Of a DNA stretch of 64,000 nt, positions 1-8,569 are shown piece by piece (position 1 is the stretch's first letter; each line of letters starts with the position of its first letter). The DNA comes from JADMJV01 sp964649085. Its GTDB lineage: Bacteria > Vulcanimicrobiota > Xenobia > Xenobiales > JADMJV01. The position numbers and the translations under genes were made by a program. Below the pieces are notes generated by a model that saw nothing but the letters and a program-made list of their open reading frames with translations, was not told the origin of the DNA and ran no database searches. The stretch spans positions 51,393 to 115,392 of the forward strand of contig CAZYPN010000017.1 in NCBI GenBank assembly GCA_964649085.1. Direction: 5' to 3'.

Positions 1-472
1 GTTCGGCCTCTTCAGCCCCCAGCAGAGCTTCCAGACAGGTGCGATGGTAGCTTCGCCAGGCCTGGGTCCAGCTGGCGTCATCGCTGGGCAGCTGCCGCTC
101 CAACTGTTGCACAGCTTCCGGGTGAGTGCCATCGCTGCACTGTTTGAGGTAACGCAAAGCCAGCTCGCGGCGGGGCTCCTCGACCGGTTCGTCGAGATTC
201 ACAGGACGCACTTCGCCCTCGATGAACTTGCGAATTTGATCGAGCTTATATCCCTGCTGCTTCAGTTGACATATCCGCCGCAAACGCTTGACCACTGTGG
301 CTGGCCAATAGCCCGCTCGACCATCGGCGCCCAGCTCGGGACGCTTCACCCCCTTGGGAATCAGGCCTCGATGGATGTAGTAATGGAGCTTGCGCTCGTT
401 GATGTCCAACCCGAGTTTGTGGCACGACTCGAGCAGCCGAGGCAAACTGAGAAATTCTGCGTCATTCCTCAA
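1..472 (-). CDS. MerR-like HTH regulator (3' end outside window)
   Basis: The reverse strand is open from a TTG at 472 to the window edge (157 codons visible). The first ~75 residues read like a MerR-type winged helix: ERKLHYYIHRGLIP, then a Gly-rich wing around GRAGYWPATVVKRLRRICQL, then QQGYKLDQIRKFIEG. The start is inferred: an in-frame TGA lies just upstream and TTG is the only start codon before the conserved part. It overlaps the end of the small upstream gene by 11 bp, so the two are probably cotranscribed. The C-terminal part is acidic and unassigned. The target and effector are unknown. Confidence 0.65.
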   Translation of the reverse strand, partial: MRNDAEFLSLPRLLESCHKLGLDINERKLHYYIHRGLIPKGVKRPELGADGRAGYWPATVVKRLRRICQLKQQGYKLDQIRKFIEGEVRPVNLDEPVEEPRRELALRYLKQCSDGTHPEAVQQLERQLPSDDASWTQAWRSYHRTCLEALLGAEEAE

Positions 473-680
473 GGTCCGAGCGTCTCTTCAGCACACCGGT
501 CAGGTCTTTGCTGTCCCGACCCAGCCCACGCAAATACTCTTGCACGGCGGCGTCTACCCGAGCCGGGGCAGCCACGCGGCGGCCGCTGCGAGCCGTGCGA
601 GCCCGCGGCGCCAGGGCCAATGCCGCATCCAGCCGCTGGGCCAGCGAATCGAGCACCTCCAAAGTCGAAGAACGATCCAT
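462..680 (-). CDS. small hypothetical protein upstream of the MerR-like gene
   Basis: A 72-residue frame starting MDRSSTLEVLDSL, rich in Ala and Arg, ending inside the start region of the MerR-like gene. The frame stays open further upstream to 893, but that part lies opposite a convincing forward gene, so the ATG at 680 is preferred. The ribosome site is weak. No family is recognised. The tight coupling to the regulator supports expression; composition alone does not. Confidence 0.4.
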   Translation of the reverse strand: MDRSSTLEVLDSLAQRLDAALALAPRARTARSGRRVAAPARVDAAVQEYLRGLGRDSKDLTGVLKRRSDLEE

Positions 681-737
681 CAAGCCGCGTTCGTGGCGGC
701 CAATACCCGTGCCTCCCCGGTGATGAAAGGAGCAACC

Positions 738-1124
738 TTGGAACCCCAGCTTCAATACAGCCTGCTCTGCCTTGGTTACGACGAGACCAAAGGGCCCCCA
801 ACCTTTCAGAACGTTTTGCATGAACTGATTCTCAGTCCGCTGCCCTACCAGTTCCCCGAAGGCTCCGGGCTGTTCCTCGCCCAGGGCTGGCACGGGCTGC
901 AGTCAGCCAGCACCTGTCGAGTTCTGTTGGAGGGTCCCGAGGGCGAGCGGGTGGCCGACTGCGAGTGGGAACTGTCGCCCAACCCCAACAGTCACTTCAC
1001 CCTCTCGCTCGTTTTTCTGGAAGCCCTGAACTTTGAGAGAGCGGGGCGCCATCGGATAACCTGCTGGCTCGGGGATCGCCAGGTTACCCAATATCCCCTG
1101 GAAGTGCTGGACGCTGAATCATGA
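738..1124 (+). CDS. hypothetical protein, DUF6941-like
   Basis: The likely start is TTG 738, preceded by AAAGGAG at good spacing; ATG 723 is the alternative. The 128-residue product begins EPQLQYSLLCLGYDE. It has a beta-rich pattern ending in a typical 'the greater the value' strand-turn-strand with GRHRITCWLGDRQV. This resembles small DUF6941-type proteins, but the match is from memory of the pattern only. Its stop overlaps the next start (ATGA), so it heads an operon with the two following genes. Confidence 0.5.
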   Translation: MEPQLQYSLLCLGYDETKGPPTFQNVLHELILSPLPYQFPEGSGLFLAQGWHGLQSASTCRVLLEGPEGERVADCEWELSPNPNSHFTLSLVFLEALNFERAGRHRITCWLGDRQVTQYPLEVLDAES

Positions 1125-1489
1125 GCTTCTTCCTGCAACTCCACGAGGCTTGTGAGTGGGTGCGCCAGGGCGGCGAAATGCAGCCTGAAGCACTCGAACA
1201 ATTAGGACGACACCTGGAGGATCGAGCTCGCCAGATGGCCGAGGGCATCGAGCACTGCCAGATTCCCCAGGGGCTCGAGGCTCTGCGCCAGATGCTGCAG
1301 CAGGCCTTAGAACGGGCGCGCGAGTCGCTACAGGCCCTGGATCTGGCCTGCCGAGAGGACGCCCCGGAACTGGCCGTATGGGCTGCCGAGCAGGCCTTGT
1401 TAGCTTCCGACCAGGTGCGGCGTTTACGCCAGGTGATCGAAGAATACAGCGGCATGCTGTGCGAGGAGTCGAGCTATGGAGATCGGTAA
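1121..1489 (+). CDS. helical hypothetical protein
   Basis: A 122-residue, almost entirely helical protein, rich in Glu, Gln, Leu and Ala, with no signal peptide. It overlaps both neighbours (ATGA upstream, 14 bp downstream), so it is in a three-gene operon. The C-terminal block (AEQALLASDQVRRLRQVIEE) resembles the C-terminus of the convergent gene at 2094-2456, which suggests paralogy. The function is unknown. The fold might suit a chaperone or adaptor, but nothing proves it. Confidence 0.55.
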   Translation: MSFFLQLHEACEWVRQGGEMQPEALEQLGRHLEDRARQMAEGIEHCQIPQGLEALRQMLQQALERARESLQALDLACREDAPELAVWAAEQALLASDQVRRLRQVIEEYSGMLCEESSYGDR

Positions 1490-2093
1490 TTTCTCGGTCG
1501 GATTGGGTGCCTCAGGCGGCCTGGACTGGGGCTGGGTGCAGGCCAAAATCCGCAATCCGGCCACCCCGATCGACCGACAAAAGCTGCGCAGCCAGCTTTC
1601 CGACGTGCTCTTCGGAGTGCAGCTCAATCAGCTGCAACTGATGGAATACCGCATCAAGTTGGCCGAGGTCATGGCGTTGCTCGACAACCTCGAAGCCCCG
1701 GCGCCACCTCTTCCCGAAACCGCCAGAATGCCGCGCGAGGCGCGAGCTTTCCCGGTGGGACCCCTGCTGCTCAGGCCCTCCCCCCCTCAATTCGACCGCA
1801 GCGAGCTGTTCACGGCGACTCCGGTACAGGTGTTGCAGAAGCGCAAACTGTTGCGACTACACGATTTCTTTCAGCGCGAGGGAGAGACCGATCTTGTCTC
1901 TAACCAATTTCGAGTGGCCGCCGGCCTGCGCTATCACAAGGGGGGCCGCGACCGGGTCAGCCTTTCGCCCGCTGGACTTCAAGAGGTGATGAACCCGACT
2001 CAGGCGCCGGTCCAAGTGCTACGCCTACCGCCCCGCATTCATAAGCAAGTCGATATTTTAAGAGCCGCCACTTGGGGCACGAAGAAACGTTGA
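1476..2093 (+). CDS. hypothetical protein
   Basis: A 205-residue product from an ATG behind GAGGAG, overlapping the previous gene by 14 bp. Residues ~25-75 are helical (KLRSQLSDVLFGVQLNQLQL), followed by a proline-rich linker and a basic C-terminus. There is no signal peptide and no recognised domain. It converges with the gene at 2094: the two stop codons abut in a TGATCA palindrome with no spacer. Confidence 0.55.
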   Translation: MEIGNFSVGLGASGGLDWGWVQAKIRNPATPIDRQKLRSQLSDVLFGVQLNQLQLMEYRIKLAEVMALLDNLEAPAPPLPETARMPREARAFPVGPLLLRPSPPQFDRSELFTATPVQVLQKRKLLRLHDFFQREGETDLVSNQFRVAAGLRYHKGGRDRVSLSPAGLQEVMNPTQAPVQVLRLPPRIHKQVDILRAATWGTKKR

Positions 2094-2456
2094 TCAGCAC
2101 TCCTGAAACTGGCTGATCCACTGCTGGCTTTCCTCGGCAATGTAATCGACCTGATCGAGTAAATCGCTGGCTTCCTCGGCCAGACTAATGGCCTTGGACA
2201 GGTAGCTACCCTTGGGCTCCTCGAGGAAGGTGCGCAGGCAGTCGATGGCGCTGAGATAGAGGTCGAGACTTTCCAACATCGCCTCGCGAATGCTCTCGGC
2301 CCCGGCCGGAGCCGGCTGCTGGTAGCGCTCGATCAACGCCGTGAGGGTGTCCTCAAGCGTCACCAGACCCTCTTCCAAGCCAGCCGGAGGCGACTCTTCC
2401 AGCGCCAACAGACGAGCAGCTCTCACCAAAAAATCCAGGATTGAGTTGTCCACCAA
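2094..2456 (-). CDS. helical hypothetical protein
   Basis: A 120-residue acidic helical protein starting MVDNSILDFLVRAARLL. Its last 45 residues (AISLAEEASDLLDQVDYIAE) resemble the end of the 1121-1489 product, and more loosely the end of the zinc-ribbon protein at 49556. This may be a lineage-specific helical family. It stands alone on the reverse strand. The function is unknown. Confidence 0.55.
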   Translation of the reverse strand: MVDNSILDFLVRAARLLALEESPPAGLEEGLVTLEDTLTALIERYQQPAPAGAESIREAMLESLDLYLSAIDCLRTFLEEPKGSYLSKAISLAEEASDLLDQVDYIAEESQQWISQFQEC

Positions 2457-2629
2457 GCACCTCCCAATCCGAGGCCTTCAAGACCTTTGCCTGCCTCCCT
2501 GTGGCCGACAATTCATATCACTATTTACTGCAAACATATGCCAAACATAACCCTTTATAGATTAAGTCCTCAGATCTTGTTCACAAAACATCTACAGACA
2601 GACGAGCCTCGCCCCGCCATACTTGCTCT

Positions 2630-3502
2630 ATGGACATTCAGCCTTCTCTCAACTCCCTCACCGCTGCACCCTCGGCTCGGGCCCCCCAGAAATCAGTTGA
2701 GGCCGCCGCGCCCAGCAACGCCCTGGAAGCACCGGCTCAGGCGGGCGCCCTCAGAGCCTACGCCGCCCAGGCCCGGCAAGATGTCGACAGCTTGCGCTCG
2801 GGTGCTCCCTCGGACGAGGCACAGTATCAGCCGTCTGCCGAGGATGCGGCCGAAGCCCAGCGATTGTATTCTGGTTACGTTTCCGAACTGCCTCGCAGCC
2901 CTGAGGCCAAGGCGGCCATCATGACCATCCTGGGTCGGCTGCAGCAGCTCGAACGCGAAGCGGCAGCGGAGGGCCAACCCCTGAACATCGACGGGGTAAC
3001 CCCGACGATCATGTTCCTCTATCGATTCGTCGGCGACCCCAAAGTGACGGACGACATGCTGCTGGCCATGTCGAGCCGGGTGAAGTTGGCCGACGTGGCC
3101 CGCACCCCTGAGCAATGCAAAGACATCGAAGAACGCGTTCCGGGTTGCCGCCAGCTGCCCAGCCATCGCATGGCGGTGGCTCTGCTGTCGGCCCTGACGG
3201 GCATTCCCGCCGATCAGCTTTCGGCTCAGTGCCCCGATCTGGGCCTCTCGGGCACCCCGGACCACGGCCTTTGGGAGCCGGGCACCGGTGTTGCAGAGGT
3301 GGACGAGCGCAAAGGGGAATTCCAGCTCTCCAACGTGCTGCACGACGTGACCGACTACCTGAAAGATGCCGGTGTTGAAGGCCTCAATGAAGCCGTGTGG
3401 GGTCACGACGACGGGGTCATCTCGGCCGCCCTCAGCTGGTATGAAGCGCGCTGGGGCGACGACCGCTATCCCGAGTCCGAAGGCGGCGTGCGCGGCTGGT
3501 AG
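2630..3502 (+). CDS. hypothetical protein
   Basis: A 290-residue protein with a low-complexity Ala/Pro/Ser N-terminus (about 75 residues) and a folded-looking remainder with two Cys (EQCKDIEERVPGCRQL) and an acidic C-terminus ending GGVRGW. The Ala/Ser/Gln-rich N-terminus without a classical signal peptide resembles type III-type export leaders, but that is only a compositional impression. No clear ribosome site is seen before ATG 2630. No family is recognised. Confidence 0.55.
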   Translation: MDIQPSLNSLTAAPSARAPQKSVEAAAPSNALEAPAQAGALRAYAAQARQDVDSLRSGAPSDEAQYQPSAEDAAEAQRLYSGYVSELPRSPEAKAAIMTILGRLQQLEREAAAEGQPLNIDGVTPTIMFLYRFVGDPKVTDDMLLAMSSRVKLADVARTPEQCKDIEERVPGCRQLPSHRMAVALLSALTGIPADQLSAQCPDLGLSGTPDHGLWEPGTGVAEVDERKGEFQLSNVLHDVTDYLKDAGVEGLNEAVWGHDDGVISAALSWYEARWGDDRYPESEGGVRGW

Positions 3503-3511
3503 GTGTTGTCC

Positions 3512-4030
3512 TTAAGGCTCTCTGGTTACTCTGCGCGGCGCCAGTTGAAGGTTCCAGGCGTCCAAGTTAACTACAATCACCTGAAGCTTTACGCCCATAG
3601 ACTTCAGATGATTTTGAATGAGCAGTTGAGCAATACCCATGTCTGCTGCGTTGAGTCTCGATATGGCAGCCAGAACGATATAGACTCGGCGCTTCCTCGA
3701 TTGAGTCGGGACGTGATGCGTGATTGTGTAATAGGCCTTCTCCGCCAAGCGGCCGGGGAACTCCGGCCCGGCTAATTCCGCCAGCATTCTGGCACTGGCG
3801 CCAGGATCGTGGACCCTCGCGCGCTCGGATTCTGGGTCTTTCAGCTCGCAGAGAAAGTATTTGCGGGGTTCGCGCCAAGCCCAGTCGACCCTCGGCAGAT
3901 GCCCAGGAACCCCCGATGTTAGGTCATCAACCTGGACGAGCCAGTTTGCGTCAGGAAGAAGAAACCGGAGTTCCCCATCCCTAAACGTTCGCAAGGGCTT
4001 CTTCCACGGCGAGGCGATAGATTCGCTCAT
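3512..4030 (-). CDS. small protein paired with an ATPase; possible nuclease fold
   Basis: A 172-residue product that overlaps the 3' end of the upstream ATPase gene by 50 bp, so translation is probably coupled. In the middle, WAWREPRKYFLCELKDPES has the look of the E-x-K strand of PD-(D/E)xK nucleases, with Asp and Glu upstream. The rest has alternating helices and strands ending VKLQVIVVNLDAW. The nuclease idea is inference: only one motif is visible. The pairing with the ATPase is the stronger fact, since such two-gene ATPase/effector units are common in phage defence. Confidence 0.6.
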   Translation of the reverse strand: MSESIASPWKKPLRTFRDGELRFLLPDANWLVQVDDLTSGVPGHLPRVDWAWREPRKYFLCELKDPESERARVHDPGASARMLAELAGPEFPGRLAEKAYYTITHHVPTQSRKRRVYIVLAAISRLNAADMGIAQLLIQNHLKSMGVKLQVIVVNLDAWNLQLAPRRVTREP

Positions 4031-5009
4031 ACTCGTCCAGGATGGGATTCGGCGTCAGGTCAGCGAATTTCTTGCAGGGTCGAACCGTGACATCTCGTGT
4101 ATTTCGGTCCAACGAGAAATACTGCAATGGACTACCGTGTCGACGGGCGGCGAACTCCATCTCCCGGATGAGCGCGTAAGAATGGGTGGCTATGTGCAGT
4201 TGCGTTCCTGACCTGGCTAACTGTGCCAAAATGTCAGCAATCATAGGGAACATGGCGGGGTTGAGATTGGATTCTGGTTCATCCCAGTACAGGGCGCTGC
4301 CTTTTGTCAGGCTGCCGTTGCGAATCAAGACCCACAAGAGCCCGAGTTTTCTCCAGCCCTCAGCAACCAGCGGGAACTCGATCTTTCCGGCTGAATCCTT
4401 AAGGTAGAAGCGCCCGGTCTTACTTTTGACCACTGTGCCGGACATCTGCTCGCGGAGGACTTCAAGCAAGGGCTGTTGTTCGGCCGGAACTGGACCCCTG
4501 GGTACATCTGGATTTGCGTGGGTCAGCAAGTCTCTGAAGGTGACATCGAAATCTAACCACCGCCCCCCGCCCACGGTAGTGCTATCGTAGGCGTCGGCGA
4601 AATTCACGGAATGTCCCAAGATGTCTTTAGCTGGAATCAAGACCGGGTGGACGCCAAGCTTCCAAAGTCTTTCTCGGTCAACCTTCTGATCTCGTGAAGA
4701 GAAGTCGACTTCCAGGGTCTTAGCATTCCAGGTCGCGGAGATGCGGGTGCGCTGAACTCCCCTTTGGCGTCGAACCAGCCGTCCCAGGCTATCGGGATTG
4801 AAGACCGACATCAGAGTCACATCCAGTGGCTCCCGTGAGGTTGCGTCTGCATACAAAACCTGATGCTTCTGGAGCGCGTATAACAGCTTTAAAAGGTGAG
4901 TTTTTCCGCTACCGTTCACCCCGACATAAGCATTGATTCCCTTGCTGAACGTGAAGTCTGCGTCGGGGAAGACGGTGAAGTTCTGAATACGAAGAGACTT
5001 GTAGGGCAT
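3981..5009 (-). CDS. AAA/ABC-type ATPase (AAA_21/OLD-like)
   Basis: A 342-residue ATPase of the SMC/ABC-like class used by many anti-phage systems. Visible motifs are an N-terminal FTVFPDADFTFSKG leading to Walker A GVNGSGKTHLLKL (~residue 29-41), a Walker B ALYWDEPESNLNP (~residue 248), and a switch histidine in IATHSY (~residue 280). No TOPRIM domain is obvious. ATG 5009 is chosen over the longer frame because conservation starts at MPYKSLRIQNF. It is followed by a 50-bp overlapping partner gene. It could equally be a housekeeping RecF-like ATPase; the isolated two-gene layout favours defence. Confidence 0.8.
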   Translation of the reverse strand: MPYKSLRIQNFTVFPDADFTFSKGINAYVGVNGSGKTHLLKLLYALQKHQVLYADATSREPLDVTLMSVFNPDSLGRLVRRQRGVQRTRISATWNAKTLEVDFSSRDQKVDRERLWKLGVHPVLIPAKDILGHSVNFADAYDSTTVGGGRWLDFDVTFRDLLTHANPDVPRGPVPAEQQPLLEVLREQMSGTVVKSKTGRFYLKDSAGKIEFPLVAEGWRKLGLLWVLIRNGSLTKGSALYWDEPESNLNPAMFPMIADILAQLARSGTQLHIATHSYALIREMEFAARRHGSPLQYFSLDRNTRDVTVRPCKKFADLTPNPILDEYERIYRLAVEEALANV

Positions 5010-5158
5010 CGGACTCAAGCTCCAACTTGGGCTCGACGGCCTTTCGCGACCCACGACAGGCCTCCCCCCCCCGGTTACGGGAGCACTCGCTCAAGCCTCG
5101 CCCGGCTTAACCGACAATCAGGCAGGAGAACCTCCTTGCTTGCTCGGACCTGCACCCC

Positions 5159-5716
5159 ATGAAATGCCTTCGCCTTTGCCTCCTCACGCTAGCACTGGTG
5201 GCCTCGCTCGGGGCACAACCACTGGTTTCAGCGCCCAAAGCCTTGGGCCTACCCGCCCGCCTGAAGGTGTTCTCCCTACCCCAGCAAGGGCTGTTTCTCG
5301 ACCTCTACCGTTCGGGCCAGTATGTCAACCTGGACCTCTACGACCAGCGGCGGCGACTGGCTCGTCACCAGCGACTGTCGCCAAGGTGGGCCCGCTGGAG
5401 CCAAGTCCAGGTGTTGCCCCTGAACAACCAGCAGGGACTTGGGTTTGTGCTGGTGACCTATGGGGATGACGCGCTCCATTGCCTGGCCTTTGCCCCGCCC
5501 TGGAAACAGGCCCCCGCGGCGGGAGAGATCACCAAGAGCGAATTCAGCACCACCGGCTGGAACGAGGTGAGTTCGGGATTTCACCCCACGACCGGTTACT
5601 TTCAGCTGGTCGATACCCACTACAGTCCTGAAGACGTGGAGGGCGAGACACAAACCCGGAGTTCGGTCGACACCTATACCTATTCGCCAGCCACACGAAC
5701 ATTTGAGAAGGATTGA
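5159..5716 (+). CDS. secreted hypothetical protein
   Basis: A 185-residue protein with a clear Sec signal peptide (MKCLRLCLLTLALVASLGAQ, cleavage probably after SLGA). The mature part is rich in Tyr, Trp and Gln, and predicted strands fit a small beta-rich periplasmic protein. No lipobox is apparent and no family is recognised. It is monocistronic and converges with the kinase gene 12 bp downstream. Confidence 0.6.
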   Translation: MKCLRLCLLTLALVASLGAQPLVSAPKALGLPARLKVFSLPQQGLFLDLYRSGQYVNLDLYDQRRRLARHQRLSPRWARWSQVQVLPLNNQQGLGFVLVTYGDDALHCLAFAPPWKQAPAAGEITKSEFSTTGWNEVSSGFHPTTGYFQLVDTHYSPEDVEGETQTRSSVDTYTYSPATRTFEKD

Positions 5717-5727
5717 TGCTACGGGGC

Positions 5728-6732
5728 TTATAGCCAGGCCATCTGTTGCTCTAACTCCTCGAGCTCGCGGCGCCAGAAACCATAGCTATCGACATCGGAA
5801 AAGCGCCGCATAAAAGCCGGATCGCGTCGACGGCGAGCCAGCCAGGCGGCGTAGTGGACGAACTTGAGCGCCCGCAGCGGCTCGATTAACTCGAGCTGGC
5901 GGCGGTCGAAGGGCATGATGGTCTGGTAGCCTTCCAGCATCCACTCGCGCAGCTCCACCGCTTCCTCGTCGCGGCCCGAAACCAGCAGCCACAGGTCCTG
6001 CACCGCCGGGCCGGTGCCACAATCGTCCAGGTCGAGCAGCGTAAAGCCCTGCGAATGGCGCAGCAAGTTGCCCTTGTGCAGGTCGCCGTGGATGCGCAGC
6101 GGGGTGAAGCCCTGAAAATGCTTGTCGAGGCGCTTGACCAGTTGCTCCACCGTGTCGCGATAGCGGGTCCACAGGCTGGCCGGAACGACCTGCTCTTTCT
6201 CCAATGTTTTCAGGGCCTCCAGGCCCCAATAGGCGGGCCCCAGTCGGGGACGGTGGCGAAAGCGGCTCTGTTGGCCCACCTGGTGCAACCTCCCCACCAA
6301 CTGACCGATTTGATAGGCCTGCTCGCTGGTGACCTCGTCGCAGGGGCGCCCCGGGCGCAGGGGCGAGATGCTGAAAGCGATGCCTTCGATCTCGTCGAGC
6401 GTCGAGCCCTCGTCATCCAGAGCAATGGCCGGGGCCACCGGCAAGTCGGCCTCGAAGAGTTCTTGCAGGAAGTTGTGCTCTTCCAGCAAGGCCTCGGGCT
6501 TCCAGCGAGAGGGCCGATAGAACTTGCCTACCCACCAGTCGCCATCGAGGTCCTGAACCCGCACCACCCGATTCTCCAGGCTGTTCAGAAAGACGATGGT
6601 CGGCTGCAGCGGCATGCCGACCTGTTCAAAGGCCCGATGGATGGTACCGGGAAGCAGATTAAAAAAATGGTCCACCTTTTCCCGTTCTTGCTCGGCAGGA
6701 GCAAGGCCTTCGAACGAAAAAGGGGCCTCCAC
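5728..6732 (-). CDS. srkA: SrkA/YihE-type stress-response Ser/Thr kinase
   Basis: A 334-residue aminoglycoside-phosphotransferase-fold protein kinase. It aligns in order with the E. coli SrkA pattern: N-terminal FSFEGLAP, NSLENRVVRVQD, WVGKFYRPSRW (ATP Lys), catalytic loop HGDLHKGN, and metal-binding LLDLDD followed by GPAVQDLW. SrkA counters envelope and MazF-type stress in enterobacteria; the targets here are unknown. The start is a GTG at 6732 with no evident Shine-Dalgarno, only 1 bp from the divergent 53-codon frame. Confidence 0.88.
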   Translation of the reverse strand: MEAPFSFEGLAPAEQEREKVDHFFNLLPGTIHRAFEQVGMPLQPTIVFLNSLENRVVRVQDLDGDWWVGKFYRPSRWKPEALLEEHNFLQELFEADLPVAPAIALDDEGSTLDEIEGIAFSISPLRPGRPCDEVTSEQAYQIGQLVGRLHQVGQQSRFRHRPRLGPAYWGLEALKTLEKEQVVPASLWTRYRDTVEQLVKRLDKHFQGFTPLRIHGDLHKGNLLRHSQGFTLLDLDDCGTGPAVQDLWLLVSGRDEEAVELREWMLEGYQTIMPFDRRQLELIEPLRALKFVHYAAWLARRRRDPAFMRRFSDVDSYGFWRRELEELEQQMAWL

Positions 6733-6733
6733 T

Positions 6734-6895
6734 ATGGAACACCACGTCGTGGGCTACGGGCCCGAACAAAACGCTTTCATCGTCTTCAAATGGGTCATGA
6801 TCTGGCTCTTCGCTTGCGGTCTTCCCTGTGCTCTGTCGATGGCTCTGCCTCGCTGGGTCAAGGTGCCGGGGCAAGACGAGCACCATCACCATTGA
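6734..6895 (+). CDS. 53-residue single-TM protein ahead of the epimerase gene
   Basis: A short frame starting MEHHVVGYGPEQN, with one strongly hydrophobic segment (FKWVMIWLFACGLPCALSMAL) and a His-rich tail (DEHHHH). AAGGGG lies about 8 bp ahead of the ATG, and the stop overlaps the TTG of the epimerase gene, which supports translational coupling. It starts 1 bp from the divergent kinase gene, which is unusual. The function is unknown; the His tail could bind metal. Confidence 0.5.
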   Translation: MEHHVVGYGPEQNAFIVFKWVMIWLFACGLPCALSMALPRWVKVPGQDEHHHH

Positions 6896-7305
6896 TTCAG
6901 GGCCTGGACCACGTCGCCATCGCGGTCCCCAGCCTTGAGGAGGCCATCCCCCTGTACCGAGATGTGCTGGGGTTGCCCTTCCTCTACTTCGAAGAGGTCA
7001 CCGACCAGAAGGTCAGGGTGGCCTGTTTCGATCTGGGGGGCTTTCGGCTGGAGCTGCTCGAGCCCACCGCCGAAGATTCGCCCATTTCCAAGTTTCTAGC
7101 CAGCCGAGGCGGGGGGCTGCACCACCTTGCTTTCCGCACCCCCGACGTTGCGGCTCAACTCAGCGAGGTCGAAGGCAAGGGCATTCGGCTTATCGACCGC
7201 CAACCTCGCGACGGGGCGGGCGGCATGAAAATCGCTTTCCTGCACCCCAAATCTACCCAGGGAGTCTTGCTTGAGCTCACCCAGCCCGGCACTCACGTGG
7301 AGTGA
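6892..7305 (+). CDS. mce: methylmalonyl-CoA epimerase
   Basis: A 137-residue vicinal-oxygen-chelate fold protein that interconverts (R)- and (S)-methylmalonyl-CoA ahead of the mutase. It begins IQGLDHVAIAV (first metal His) and contains FRLELLEPT, GGGLHHLAFRT (second metal His region) and a C-terminal QGVLLELTQ with the metal Glu. The start is a TTG at 6892 that overlaps the stop of the small upstream gene. Directly followed by the two mutase subunit genes, so the operon covers the propionyl-CoA to succinyl-CoA route except the carboxylase. Confidence 0.9.
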   Translation: MIQGLDHVAIAVPSLEEAIPLYRDVLGLPFLYFEEVTDQKVRVACFDLGGFRLELLEPTAEDSPISKFLASRGGGLHHLAFRTPDVAAQLSEVEGKGIRLIDRQPRDGAGGMKIAFLHPKSTQGVLLELTQPGTHVE

Positions 7306-8569
7306 GTTTACCCCACCCTCCAGCGAGCAGTGGCTCGAGCTTGTCAAACAGGAGTGTTCGGGCCGTGTGCCCCGCAGCCGCAGCTGGGAAGGCCTTGAAT
7401 ACCCCCTCTGTGGCGAACCGCGCTGGCCTGGTGAGACAGCTGCGAACGACGAGGGCGCACCCGAACTGGTGCTCGAATCGCCCTCCGCCGTGGACCTTCG
7501 TCAGTGCTGGCAAGAACAGCACTGGCAGGTGGCCGAAGGGGCGCAACTCAGCAGTCACGGCTGGTTGCAGTGGGGGGTGGATGCCGTCCACGAGCTGGCC
7601 TGGACGATCGCGGGCTGGGTTGAGGTCCTTCGCCATTCGTCCGACCCCTCGGGCTTGAGGCTGGGGGCAGGGCCCCGACTGCTGATCGAAATCGCCAAGT
7701 TTCGCGCCGCCCGGCGCCTGGCCCAAACGGTGACCCAGGCGCTAGAGCTGCCGACCCCCCCAACCCTTCACCTCTTCCAGGATGGTCGCTGGCACACCCG
7801 TCAGGACCCCCACAACAACCTGCTGCGCACCAGTCTGTCCATGTTGGCCGGCTTTCTGGGAGGCGCCGCCAGCCTGCAACCGTTGCCCCTCGACAATAGC
7901 CCCGAAGCTATCCGCTGGGCGGCCAACGTGGTGCATCTGCTGCGCCTGGAAAGCGGGCTGGGCAGTCATACCGACCCGCTACGCGGCAGCGGACTGATCG
8001 AAGAACTTACCGAGCAAATGGCCGAAAAGGCCTGGGCCGAGGTGCAACGCATCGAGGCCGCGGGAGGCCTGGCCCGGCAAAGCGACCTGGAACAACGGGC
8101 AGCCTTACAGCGGGGTGCCTTCGAGACCTTGCTGGCCGAGGATGCCCAGGGGCTGGTGGGCGTCAATCGCTACGTCGCCCCCCAGGTGCCGGCCGAATAC
8201 GCTGTTGCAGGGCTGCGCTGGGCCACCGGCTTCGAAGAGCTGCACGCCAAGGGGCAGGGACGTCGGGTTGCGGTGGCCGTGGTGGGGCCCGACTCGGCCC
8301 TGCTCAAGGCGCGCCAGGCCTATGTGGAGCAGTGGCTGGCCATGGCCGGGCTTCAGGCCCAGGTAGAACGCCACCCCGAGTGGCCCGCCGACAGGTCGTT
8401 CGACGAACCCTGGGTGCTGTGCAGCGAAGACTCGCTGTGGAGCACCCTGCTGGCTCAGCAACCCACCGTGCTGGCCGGCAAGCCACCAGACGGCTGGAAC
8501 GGCCTGGCCGTATACCGAGGCTGCAACCGCCTGGACGTGTTGCAGCAGTTGCTGGAGAAGCTCGCATGA
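7271..8569 (+). CDS. mutA: methylmalonyl-CoA mutase small (non-catalytic) subunit
   Basis: A 432-residue homologue of the mutase TIM-barrel domain without a working cobalamin domain. Recognisable parts are LLIEIAKFRAARRL, DPHNNLLRTSLSMLAGFLGG, DPLRGSGLIEELTEQMAEKAW and GVNRYV, each matching the same segment in the large subunit. At 432 residues it is much shorter than typical MutA (about 620), and the N-terminal strand region is reduced. The TTG start at 7271 lies 35 bp inside mce behind GGGAG. It ends in an ATGA overlap with mutB. Confidence 0.85.
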   Translation: MSSPSPALTWSEFTPPSSEQWLELVKQECSGRVPRSRSWEGLEYPLCGEPRWPGETAANDEGAPELVLESPSAVDLRQCWQEQHWQVAEGAQLSSHGWLQWGVDAVHELAWTIAGWVEVLRHSSDPSGLRLGAGPRLLIEIAKFRAARRLAQTVTQALELPTPPTLHLFQDGRWHTRQDPHNNLLRTSLSMLAGFLGGAASLQPLPLDNSPEAIRWAANVVHLLRLESGLGSHTDPLRGSGLIEELTEQMAEKAWAEVQRIEAAGGLARQSDLEQRAALQRGAFETLLAEDAQGLVGVNRYVAPQVPAEYAVAGLRWATGFEELHAKGQGRRVAVAVVGPDSALLKARQAYVEQWLAMAGLQAQVERHPEWPADRSFDEPWVLCSEDSLWSTLLAQQPTVLAGKPPDGWNGLAVYRGCNRLDVLQQLLEKLA

